Shown: positions 8,169-15,381 of the stretch, piece by piece
Layout: each line of letters starts with the position of its first letter
Position numbering within the stretch: the first letter of the stretch is position 1
Source: Balneola sp.
Lineage (GTDB): Bacteria > Bacteroidota > Rhodothermia > Balneolales > Balneolaceae
Assembly: GCA_003712055.1 (NCBI GenBank)
Contig: RHLJ01000002.1
Coordinates: 186,001 to 250,000 of the forward strand
Length of the DNA stretch: 64,000 nucleotides
Reading direction: 5' to 3'
Notes under the pieces: model-generated
Database searches by the model: none
What the model saw: the letters and a program-made list of their open reading frames with translations, nothing else
What the model was told of the DNA's origin: nothing
Translations under genes and position numbers: made by a program

Positions 8169-10364
8169 TCAATTCAATGAGAACTTTACACCCATCATAA
8201 AACGCCGTCCTTGTAATGGCCCATATACATAATCGGTGGCAAAATCATCACTAAAAGGTCGGTCGGCAGCAATTATAGGTTCTGCCTGGATATAGTTGAA
8301 AATATTCTTGGCATTAAAAAACCCTTCAAACCGATCAGAGAAGATTTTGGTGACTTTAAGATTGTGTTCACTAAAAAGCCTTGAATCTAAATCTCTGCCA
8401 GGATATTCGGGCAATCTCATTTTCCCGACAACCCGGCTTGTATAATCAAAATTAATACCTTGATTTGGCAAGCGATAAGTAAGGCTAAATGTAGAGTTAA
8501 AATCCGGAGAAAAAGGGAGATCTTCTTTAACACCATCTTCAACAGAAAACACATCCTGGAATGTTACTCCAATGGTGTAAGTAAGTGGGGCTATAAAATT
8601 ATGCGCCATACTTATAGATATTCCCTGAGAGACTGCATGACCATCGAGGTTAGCATAGATAATTCTGCCAGGGGTATCATAATCGGGAATAATCTGATTT
8701 GAGAACCGAGTATGGTACACATCAAAATCAACATTTAATACGGAAGGGCCAATATCAATAATCTGGTTCCAGTTCAACGCTACATTTATAGAGCGTTCTG
8801 GTTCCAGTGCCTCAGCTACTTCAACTTGCCTTGAACCTGTTAATGATTCATGTTCTTCTGTAAATAAGTTCACGATTCGGAAACCAGTGCCCACATTTAA
8901 TCTTACTGTCGAGTGGGAAAAAGGATCAGCCTTAATATTAAACCGTGGAGAAAAAATCAGTCCGTGATCTTTGTGATGATCAGCTCTCATTCCCACAAGA
9001 CCACGTATTTTATCATTAAAACGATGATCATATTGAGTGAATACTCCCGGAACAAAACGTTCATCTTCAGAGCCTCCATCCAGCCGAACTCCATTGAATT
9101 GCTGGTTTAAAAGATCATATCGAGCAGTTAATCCGCTAACAAATCCGCGGTCGGTTGACAGTGGTTTGTCCCAAATAAGGTTAGCAAAAGCAGTTTGCTG
9201 GTCAGCTATATAATGATATTCCCCATAGTAACTGTCCTGATCATGGTAGCTGTATGAAGCATCTAGCCGGAATACCTCTTTTGCAAAAGGAAATTCATAA
9301 CTGCCGAATAATTCTAGCCTATTAGTATAAATAGATTCGCCATACACTAATGAGCTACCTCTCAGATCACGGCTGAAATCCTGAGTCCCACCCATTCTGT
9401 CTTCGAAATAGTATTTACCGGCAAGCGAGAATTTTTTGCCTCCGGGGCGATAGATATCCCACTTATTAAACAAAGACACTCGCACGTTTTGAGTTATATC
9501 AGCAAAACCGTCACTATTTTCATCGATAAAGCGATCTTGTACATAAACGCTTCCACTAAACATAGTTGGAGTTTTTCCAATTTCAGGGACAAAGGAAAAG
9601 TCAAAATTATGTTCGCTATGGGTTGAAGTGGTTGTAGAGAAATCTAAAAGAGGAGAGGAGGCAGGGTTTTCTGTGATAATATTGATCACTCCTCCCATTG
9701 CCTGGCTACCATAAAGTGTAGAATTTGGGCCTTTAATCACTTCAAGATTTCGGATAATTGCTGGGTTAATCCCATTTAATCCATACACAGAAGCAAGCGC
9801 ACCCATTACTGGCATTCCATCAATCAGAACGGAAGTATAAGGGCCTTCCATCCCATTAATTCGGATGTTATTAGTACCACAAACCGCGCAATCAACCTGA
9901 GTATAAAGGCCGTTTACATATTGGATGGCATCCATAATATTACTAGTGCCGGATTTGCTGAGGAAGCTTTGCGAAATCAGGTTCACTTTTACAGGAGAAT
10001 CCTTGATAGACATCTCTTTCATAGTTCCAGTAACCACCATCTCATCCAATTGAAGCATAGAAGCTTCCAGGTCAATGGTTAAGAAAAGTGTATCAGAAGT
10101 TGAGAGCGTAACAGGGAGTTGTTTTTCAAGATAGCCAATAGCCCTAATGGTAAGTATGTGCTCTTCTCCCAAAGGAATTCTTTTGAGAATGAAGCTTCCA
10201 TCCGTTTGAGTAAAACTACCAATCCCAAGTGCTTTAATGCCAATAGTAGCATCAGTTACAGGGTTTGAGTCGGAATAAACAAATCCTTTAAGCACACCAG
10301 TGTCTTGCGCCTGGATTAAATATGCTGATAAAGCAAAAATAAATAATAGGAGAACTCTCTTCAT
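8169..10364 (-). CDS. TonB-dependent outer-membrane receptor
   Basis: A 731-residue receptor. A signal peptide (about residues 1-19, ending AQ) is followed by a carboxypeptidase-like regulatory domain (VLKGFVYSDSNPVTDATIGI, ~23-105), then a plug domain (~115-225, VKGPNSTLYGSQAMGGVINIITENP) and a 22-stranded-type barrel ending in VYGPLQGRRFMMGVKFSLN. The plug contains CAVCG followed by NNIRINGMEGPYTSVLIDGMPV, a Cys pair seen in some metal-related TonB receptors. The adjacent DtxR-type regulator and the dyads upstream suggest a substrate involved in iron, manganese or another metal; this is inference. It may be read together with, or separately from, the redoxin operon upstream on the same strand. 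Confidence 0.9.
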   Translation of the reverse strand: MKRVLLLFIFALSAYLIQAQDTGVLKGFVYSDSNPVTDATIGIKALGIGSFTQTDGSFILKRIPLGEEHILTIRAIGYLEKQLPVTLSTSDTLFLTIDLEASMLQLDEMVVTGTMKEMSIKDSPVKVNLISQSFLSKSGTSNIMDAIQYVNGLYTQVDCAVCGTNNIRINGMEGPYTSVLIDGMPVMGALASVYGLNGINPAIIRNLEVIKGPNSTLYGSQAMGGVINIITENPASSPLLDFSTTTSTHSEHNFDFSFVPEIGKTPTMFSGSVYVQDRFIDENSDGFADITQNVRVSLFNKWDIYRPGGKKFSLAGKYYFEDRMGGTQDFSRDLRGSSLVYGESIYTNRLELFGSYEFPFAKEVFRLDASYSYHDQDSYYGEYHYIADQQTAFANLIWDKPLSTDRGFVSGLTARYDLLNQQFNGVRLDGGSEDERFVPGVFTQYDHRFNDKIRGLVGMRADHHKDHGLIFSPRFNIKADPFSHSTVRLNVGTGFRIVNLFTEEHESLTGSRQVEVAEALEPERSINVALNWNQIIDIGPSVLNVDFDVYHTRFSNQIIPDYDTPGRIIYANLDGHAVSQGISISMAHNFIAPLTYTIGVTFQDVFSVEDGVKEDLPFSPDFNSTFSLTYRLPNQGINFDYTSRVVGKMRLPEYPGRDLDSRLFSEHNLKVTKIFSDRFEGFFNAKNIFNYIQAEPIIAADRPFSDDFATDYVYGPLQGRRFMMGVKFSLN

Positions 10365-10366
10365 GG

Positions 10367-10400
10367 AACCTGATTTAGTAATCAGCTTAAAAATCAGGTT
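10367..10400 (-). promoter_or_regulatory. Leader hairpin directly before the TonB receptor start codon
   Basis: AACCTGATTT (10367-10376) and AAATCAGGTT (10391-10400) are perfect 10-bp inverted repeats around a 14-nt loop. The base of the stem is 2 nt from the ATG at 10364, so in the mRNA it would cover the translation initiation region. It could act as a translational switch or be part of a protein-binding stack with the two dyads upstream. Confidence 0.5.
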
Positions 10401-10434
10401 AATTTAAAATTTAGTCAAGGCTAAATTTTAAATT
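10401..10434 (-). promoter_or_regulatory. 34-bp perfect dyad, candidate DtxR/MntR-type operator
   Basis: AATTTAAAATTTAG (10401-10414) is the exact inverted repeat of CTAAATTTTAAATT (10421-10434), with TCAAGG between. The core TTTAGTCAAGGCTAAA has the TTTAG/CTAAA half-site style used by DtxR/MntR-family repressors. The convergent neighbour at 7400-8053 encodes such a regulator. Binding is inferred, not shown. Confidence 0.55.
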
Positions 10435-10452
10435 TGTCTAGATAAATTTAAA
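10427..10452 (-). promoter_or_regulatory. Second dyad overlapping the first, TonB receptor upstream region
   Basis: TTTAAATTT (10427-10435) and AAATTTAAA (10444-10452) are perfect 9-bp arms around GTCTAGAT, whose centre TCTAGA is itself palindromic. The dyad overlaps the end of the 34-bp dyad, which gives two side-by-side sites on the DNA upstream of the receptor. Confidence 0.5.
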
Positions 10453-10460
10453 TCAAAAAA

Positions 10461-10606
10461 TCCTCGCCATTGCGAGGAGCATATAGAAAAAAGAAATGAT
10501 CCGTTTAGCCTCGACGAAGCAATCTCCTTGAATAAACTTCTACATTGAGATTGCTTCGTCGTAATGAGCCAAGCTTTTTTCAGTCTCTTTTACTCCTCGC
10601 AATGAC
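10461..10606. repeat. Nested palindromic intergenic element (GCGAGGAG/GAAGCAATCTC type)
   Basis: Outer arms CATTGCGAGGAG (10468-10479) and CTCCTCGCAATG (10593-10604) enclose inner perfect 14-bp arms GACGAAGCAATCTC (10513-10526) and GAGATTGCTTCGTC (10547-10560). A small hairpin TCCTCGC-CATT-GCGAGGA sits at 10461-10478. Related copies lie at 14082-14208 and 24310-24415. Confidence 0.8.
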
Positions 10607-10645
10607 CGTTCTTTTAGTTTTTTGTGCCCTATTGTATGAGATTGG

Positions 10646-11455
10646 TCATTTGATGAGCATCATTCTTCTCGAAATCTGGGTTTCTCCTGAACTGAGTCGA
10701 TATACATACACTCCTGAAGGAACATTTGAAGCATTCCATACAATAGAATGATTTCCAGAAGCCTGGGTGCCGTTTACCAGTGTAGCTACTTCTCTACCAA
10801 GAAGGTTATACACTTTCAAAGAAACTTCTCCCGGACTATCGATACTATATGAGATTGTGGTACTGGGATTAAAAGGATTAGGGTAGTTCTGATTTAACTG
10901 AATAGTACTTGGAGTAAATCCTTCTTCTTCTGAGTTGGTGGCTACTTTTTCGAGTTCAGCTTCAAGTACATCCTGTACAGCCTCAAAGTCATTATTCACA
11001 AATACGGTTCCTCTGTAACGCAGCACCCCATCTGCACCAACTACCACTGAGCGATCATAAGCTCCCGAATTCCCATAGTAATCAACCAAGACGTCTCTTC
11101 CGTTAAGCAAAAGGGGATAAGTAATTCCTGTTACGTTTCGAAAGCTATTATTAGAACTGGTATTTGCATTCCAGGTATCGATACCCAATGCAACAAAATT
11201 GGTATCATCTTCAAATACTTCAAAGATTTCAGTTTGGGTAACCGGGCCATTGGATCTACAGTGGGGGCAGTTCGCTCCATAAAAGAAGATATACACTACT
11301 TTGCCTTCCTGATCTTCCAGGGAAATACGATCATTCTGACCTCCCCCTAAATATAGAAGTGAAAAATCAGGAGCGTCCTGCCCCACTGAAACCTGAGCCC
11401 AAGCAAAAGATGAAAAAATAAAAACGGTGAATAGTATGATAGCAAGTTTTTTCAT
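10646..11455 (-). CDS. Secreted redoxin (AhpC/TSA-type) with type IX sorting tail
   Basis: A 269-residue protein. A signal peptide (residues 1-20, ending WA/Q) is followed by a redoxin domain (~22-175) with FFYGANCPHCRSNGPVT carrying a CPHC pair. The C-terminal domain starts LNQNYPNPFNPSTTISYS and ends SRRMMLIK, a Por/type IX secretion sorting tail. It is the last gene of a four-gene minus-strand operon. The redoxin domain is closely similar to that of the next gene upstream (shared SFR-x-x-TGI-x-YPLLLN and DYYGN-x-GAYDRSVV), so the two are tandem duplicates sent to different places: this one to the cell surface or medium, the other to a membrane anchor. Confidence 0.85.
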   Translation of the reverse strand: MKKLAIILFTVFIFSSFAWAQVSVGQDAPDFSLLYLGGGQNDRISLEDQEGKVVYIFFYGANCPHCRSNGPVTQTEIFEVFEDDTNFVALGIDTWNANTSSNNSFRNVTGITYPLLLNGRDVLVDYYGNSGAYDRSVVVGADGVLRYRGTVFVNNDFEAVQDVLEAELEKVATNSEEEGFTPSTIQLNQNYPNPFNPSTTISYSIDSPGEVSLKVYNLLGREVATLVNGTQASGNHSIVWNASNVPSGVYVYRLSSGETQISRRMMLIK

Positions 11456-11464
11456 AGCGGTTTC

Positions 11465-12001
11465 TTATTGACTAAGAGTATTAAGTTCTTCCTGAATTAC
11501 TGATATAACCCGATCAGAATCGGTATTCACAAAACCTGATCCCTGATAGGCTATTCTGCCCTCTGAGTCGATTACGACAGAGCGGTCATAAGCTCCTGCA
11601 TTGCCATAGTAATCTACCAGGCTTTGTCTTGCATTAAGTAGTAATGGGTAGGAGATCCCGGTAGCACTGCGAAAAGAGATATTCTGAGATGCAGAGAGGT
11701 TCCAAGTATCAAGCCCAAGAGCTACAAAATCAGGATTGGATAAAAATTGTTGATTAATCGTTTCTGTAACTGGTCCATTGGATCGGCAATGAGGACATCC
11801 TGCGCCATAGAAAAAGAGATATACTACTTTTCCTCTGAATTCAGATAGACTAATTTCCTGACCGTTTAAGCTAGTGTATGAAAAGTTAGGAGCAATCCTT
11901 CCTACGGCTTCGTCTATCCCGCCACTATCGGTAGAGGAAGATAAGCATCCCGTGAAGAGTGAAATGGATGTAAGTAAAATGAATAATGTAGTACGTCTCA
12001 T
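11465..12001 (-). CDS. Lipoprotein redoxin (thioredoxin-like, CPHC)
   Basis: A 178-residue protein. The signal sequence MRRTTLFILLTSISLFTGC has a lipobox-like FTGC with the lipidated Cys at 19, so the protein is membrane-anchored in the envelope. The redoxin domain shows FFYGAGCPHCRSNGPVT (CPHC), VALGLDTWNLS and AYDRSVVIDSEGRIAYQG. It lies 9 nt before the secreted paralogue and 16 nt after the barrel gene. The substrate is unknown. The tandem paralogues with different export signals suggest thiol-redox work at more than one envelope site. Confidence 0.83.
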   Translation of the reverse strand: MRRTTLFILLTSISLFTGCLSSSTDSGGIDEAVGRIAPNFSYTSLNGQEISLSEFRGKVVYLFFYGAGCPHCRSNGPVTETINQQFLSNPDFVALGLDTWNLSASQNISFRSATGISYPLLLNARQSLVDYYGNAGAYDRSVVIDSEGRIAYQGSGFVNTDSDRVISVIQEELNTLSQ

Positions 12002-12017
12002 TATCTAAGTATTCAAG

Positions 12018-13529
12018 TTAAAATCGAGTTGAAAAACGGAGCTCTACCCCCTCAAAGTCCAGAATCTCGTAACAGATTCCTGAAGTACAGGCCGGACCAC
12101 CTCGCCGCTTTCCGGCAAATACATCTACTCTATGCTTAGAGTTGAATTTGTAGGAGAGGTTTCCACCCAGCCAGGTTCTTGTATCCGTTTCAGCATCAAA
12201 AGTATTGGGGTTATCTGTTAATTGAGGATCAGTAGATGCCTCAAATACTACTCCAACAGAAAAATCGGGTAAATAAGAGAAGGCGAGTGATCCATAGAAG
12301 TTAGTGCTGTTATCCGGATCAAATTGCCTGTCAAAAGTCTGGTACTGAAGGTCTAGTACAAAGCCCCAAACATAATCGAAGGATTTATCAGTGATAAAAC
12401 CAACAGAAATACGATCCTCTTCTCCTTTTAAATCATCATTTGCGTAATCAAAGAAGGCTTTAAGAGAGAGGTAATCATCAACTTCATAATAGCCCTCTAC
12501 GAAATATTCCCTGTAGTCAAATTCTCTGAACAGATCATTTTTTGCAGTGGTCATGTTTGCGGTAACAGAATGTCCTCCTTCAAAATTATAGTACACTTCA
12601 GCCTGTATACCAGTCTCGTCGGAAGTTTCGAGTACATGGGTACTTCTGTTAAGGACGGGGTAGGTGTGTTCTTTTATAAGAGACGGGGGGTCATTATATC
12701 CTTGTCCTAGCCTAAACTGATTGTAGTTCTTGTATTCAAAACTTCCCCCAAAAGAACCAATATAGAAATTCATTCCGGCATACAAAGCATACGAGTCATC
12801 GTCATTGAAAGCAGTAAGAGATGCATCGGATTGAAACGCATATTCACTGAATACCTGTAGATTAGGAAGAGGGTTCAAATCCAGTGAAAAAGAACCATAT
12901 TCGGTATAGTTATTTGTGAAACTGGGGTGAGATCGCATATAAGCGCCACCTACGCTAACAATGTCGTTTACAAAGAACTTGGCTTCCAGCGCTTCAACAA
13001 GATCAGGCCGACGGGCTGAGTCGGCTTCAAAATTCGGAGGGAGTAAATTGAATAAAGGTTCAGCTCTAAGAGCTTTTACTTCTAAACGATCAGTGTATAA
13101 ATCGATGCCGATTCCTTCCAAATCACGATAGAACCCATATCGAGTTCGTTCAAAGGCATCTTCATACACCGATCCGGGAATGTCATAACTTCGAAGGAGT
13201 AAGCCTCTGCCTATGGTTTCATAAAAATTACCTACCCGTACTCTAAACATTTCATCCCGGTATTGTACAAGCTTTTGAGTTAAATCCAGATAATTCCGGT
13301 CGTCAAAAGGGGTAATGAACTGTTCAACTTTCCCAAAAAAACTGAGATTGTCTGAGTCGTAGAACAGGTTAAGTTGATTATAAGAGGTAGTTAAATCCCT
13401 GTCGCCTTCATAAGGGAGGTTCCCATATTGAAATTCAAAGGTATTAGTGCCGTAAATTTGTGCAGCTGCAGGTGTGCTAAAAACCAGTACAATAAGGCAG
13501 AGAAATATGGAATAGAAACTCAGTTTCAT
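12018..13529 (-). CDS. Outer-membrane beta-barrel protein of unknown function (DUF6029-like)
   Basis: A 503-residue protein with a signal peptide (about residues 1-23, ending AAA/Q). It consists of amphipathic strands with aromatic girdles and ends in FEGVELRFSTRF, typical of an outer-membrane barrel. RVGNFYETIGRGLLLRSYD near residue 100 and GGPACTSGICYEILDFEGVEL near the C-terminus resemble the DUF6029-type proteins of FCB bacteria. The CTSGIC cysteine pair is notable because every other gene in the operon encodes a CxxC redoxin. The start overlaps the TlpA stop by 4 nt (ATGA), which indicates translational coupling. The family is assigned from memory of motifs, so it is tentative. Confidence 0.7.
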   Translation of the reverse strand: MKLSFYSIFLCLIVLVFSTPAAAQIYGTNTFEFQYGNLPYEGDRDLTTSYNQLNLFYDSDNLSFFGKVEQFITPFDDRNYLDLTQKLVQYRDEMFRVRVGNFYETIGRGLLLRSYDIPGSVYEDAFERTRYGFYRDLEGIGIDLYTDRLEVKALRAEPLFNLLPPNFEADSARRPDLVEALEAKFFVNDIVSVGGAYMRSHPSFTNNYTEYGSFSLDLNPLPNLQVFSEYAFQSDASLTAFNDDDSYALYAGMNFYIGSFGGSFEYKNYNQFRLGQGYNDPPSLIKEHTYPVLNRSTHVLETSDETGIQAEVYYNFEGGHSVTANMTTAKNDLFREFDYREYFVEGYYEVDDYLSLKAFFDYANDDLKGEEDRISVGFITDKSFDYVWGFVLDLQYQTFDRQFDPDNSTNFYGSLAFSYLPDFSVGVVFEASTDPQLTDNPNTFDAETDTRTWLGGNLSYKFNSKHRVDVFAGKRRGGPACTSGICYEILDFEGVELRFSTRF

Positions 13530-14005
13530 TCTTCCAGAAGGCTTAGGATTTTTTCTCTTATCTCCACCTCTTCACCGGGCTTATATCCCTCATGAAAGTA
13601 GATAATTTCGTCATCCTGGTTAATGATGAGCAAGGTAGGAACTGCCTGAACGCCCAATCGTCCCATTACTTCACTATTTGGATCCAGAAGGACATCATAT
13701 TCTACCCCTAATGAGCGAACAAAAGGTTTTACTTTGGCCTGGTTTCGAGGGCTATCGATGCTAATACCAACAAAGTTTACGCCTTCCGTTTCAAACTCCT
13801 TCGATATTTCAACCAGCTTGGGAATAGACTTTATACAGGGCTTGCACCAGGTAGCCCAAAAATCGATGACCGTATAGGTATCACCCTTTATATCTTTGTA
13901 CGTGGTGGTTCGGTTATCCAGATTCTTAAGGCGAAAGTTATTCACCTTGGGAGGAGCAACTGAAAGGCTCCCCAAAAAAACAAGTATGGCTAATGTTAAC
14001 TTCAT
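13526..14005 (-). CDS. TlpA-like exported thioredoxin
   Basis: A 159-residue protein and the first gene of the redoxin operon. A short hydrophobic signal (MKLTLAILVFLGSLSVAPPK) is followed by a TlpA/ResA-type thioredoxin fold with VIDFWATWCKPCIKSIPKLVEIS (WCKPC, near residues 52-56) and the cis-Pro segment QAVPTLLIINQDDEIIYFHEG. ResA/TlpA proteins reduce envelope disulfides, often for cytochrome maturation. Here the partners are a barrel and two CPHC redoxins, so it may be the electron donor in a dedicated chain; this is inference from context. Confidence 0.85.
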   Translation of the reverse strand: MKLTLAILVFLGSLSVAPPKVNNFRLKNLDNRTTTYKDIKGDTYTVIDFWATWCKPCIKSIPKLVEISKEFETEGVNFVGISIDSPRNQAKVKPFVRSLGVEYDVLLDPNSEVMGRLGVQAVPTLLIINQDDEIIYFHEGYKPGEEVEIREKILSLLEE

Positions 14006-14011
14006 AATGTT

Positions 14012-14035
14012 TGATTATTTCTAAGCTAATAATCA
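14012..14035 (-). promoter_or_regulatory. Dyad just upstream of the redoxin operon
   Basis: TGATTATT (14012-14019) and AATAATCA (14028-14035) are perfect 8-bp arms with an 8-nt spacer, starting 6 nt before the TlpA-like ATG at 14005. It is a plausible operator or leader hairpin; the regulator is unknown. Confidence 0.35.
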
Positions 14036-14081
14036 TCAATAAAGTTCAGCCAAGTATCACAAAAAGATAAAATCGAAAATT

Positions 14082-14208
14082 CGTCATTGCGAAGGAATTG
14101 GCCTTAGACAATCCTGAAGCAATCTCCTTGATAAAGTCTGGTACGTAGAGGTTGCTTCGTAGATTACTTAATAAAAAGGGTTGAAATTACCCGAATTCTC
14201 GCAATGAC
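14082..14208. repeat. Nested palindromic intergenic element, copy 2
   Basis: Outer GTCATTGCGAAGGAA (from 14083) and TTCTCGCAATGAC (14196-14208) surround inner GAAGCAATCTC (14116-14126) and GAGGTTGCTTCG (14148-14159). It is the same architecture as 10461-10606 with scattered mismatches. Confidence 0.75.
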
Positions 14209-14219
14209 AGTGGGATTTA

Positions 14220-15308
14220 CTAATCCACCCAATCTGCTATAAAGACATTAGTAGATCGATCTCCTCCATTGAAACGGTTAGAACCGAATACTACTTTTTT
14301 ACCATCGTACGAAAACATGGGGAATGAGTCGAAAGTAGGGTCGAAAGAAACTTGTTTTAGCTCTGTACCATCTACATTTATCATAAAAAGATTAAACGGA
14401 AATCCTCTTTCAGATTTGTGATTGGATGAAAAAAGAATTTTTTCTCCAGATGGATGGAAATAAGGTGCCCAGTTTGCTCTTCCAAGGTTGGTGATTTGGC
14501 GTAAGCCGGTACCATCTACATTCACTATATATAGTTCCATATCAGTCGGCTCAACAAGCCCCTCAGCCAGGAGGGAAGTATACTTCTCAATTTCTTCGTC
14601 TGTTTTTGGTCGGGAAGACCTGAATACTAACTGGGCGCCATCTGGTGAGAAGAAAGCTCCTCCGTCATATCCTAATTCATCGGTGATCTGAACCACATTA
14701 GATCCATCTGTATCCATGATGAAAAGTTCTAAATCTCCAGTTCGCATTGAGGTAAACACGATTTTAGTTCCATCCGGAGATAAGGTGGCTTCGGCATCAT
14801 AACCCGGAGAATCAGGGGTAAGGTTAGCAATGATTTCTCCTTTCAAATTGGCTTTAAAGATGTCATAACCCTCATAAATTGGCCAGACATAAGCTCCGCC
14901 AGGACCTCTCTCTGGAACCTCAGGACAAGCTTTATCTGCAAGGTGTGTTGATCCATAGACAAAAGTAGTATCGCCTGGCAGAAAGAATGAACAGGTAGTT
15001 CTTCCCGTACCTGTACTGATCATAGTAGGCTCGAAATCAGCGTCTTTAGGTGAAGTATCCATGTAATAAATCTGATCACAATCAGCACCCCAGGCCGGAT
15101 TATTTGATTGGAAGATTAACTTGGTGTCTTCGAATCCCCAGTACGCTTCTGCATTATCTGCTCCAAAAGTAAGCTGGCGAACGTTCTGGAAATGGACTTC
15201 CTGCTCATACTTCAAGGTATCTGTTGAGGGGTCATAAGGAGTTTCTGCTGGTTGATTAGAGCAGGCAATGAATGGGATGAAGATTGTTAGTACCGATAAA
15301 TATTTCAT
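14220..15308 (-). CDS. TolB-like WD40/PD40 beta-propeller lipoprotein
   Basis: The start is placed at 15308 because MKYLSVLTIFIPFIACSNQP is a clear lipoprotein signal (Cys16); an upstream in-frame ATG at 15410 would add a non-signal extension that runs into the next gene. The 362-residue product has repeated PD40 motifs: SPDGTKIVFTSMRTGDLEL, SPDGAQLVFRSSRP, HPSGEKILFSSNHKS and SYDGKKVVFGSNR, which form a propeller. Propellers of this sort act as periplasmic binding or scaffolding modules or are fused to peptidases; no catalytic domain is present here. The function is unassigned. Confidence 0.8.
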   Translation of the reverse strand: MKYLSVLTIFIPFIACSNQPAETPYDPSTDTLKYEQEVHFQNVRQLTFGADNAEAYWGFEDTKLIFQSNNPAWGADCDQIYYMDTSPKDADFEPTMISTGTGRTTCSFFLPGDTTFVYGSTHLADKACPEVPERGPGGAYVWPIYEGYDIFKANLKGEIIANLTPDSPGYDAEATLSPDGTKIVFTSMRTGDLELFIMDTDGSNVVQITDELGYDGGAFFSPDGAQLVFRSSRPKTDEEIEKYTSLLAEGLVEPTDMELYIVNVDGTGLRQITNLGRANWAPYFHPSGEKILFSSNHKSERGFPFNLFMINVDGTELKQVSFDPTFDSFPMFSYDGKKVVFGSNRFNGGDRSTNVFIADWVD

Positions 15309-15381
15309 GGATCGAAAAAGAGTTAAAAATTGGATGATAATCACCTTTGAGTATGAAGATAAGATGAAGAGAAGGTGCCCG

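Noticed and set aside
10545..10751. 68-codon plus-strand frame
   Set aside because: It begins in the inner arm of the palindromic element and runs antisense into the redoxin gene end.
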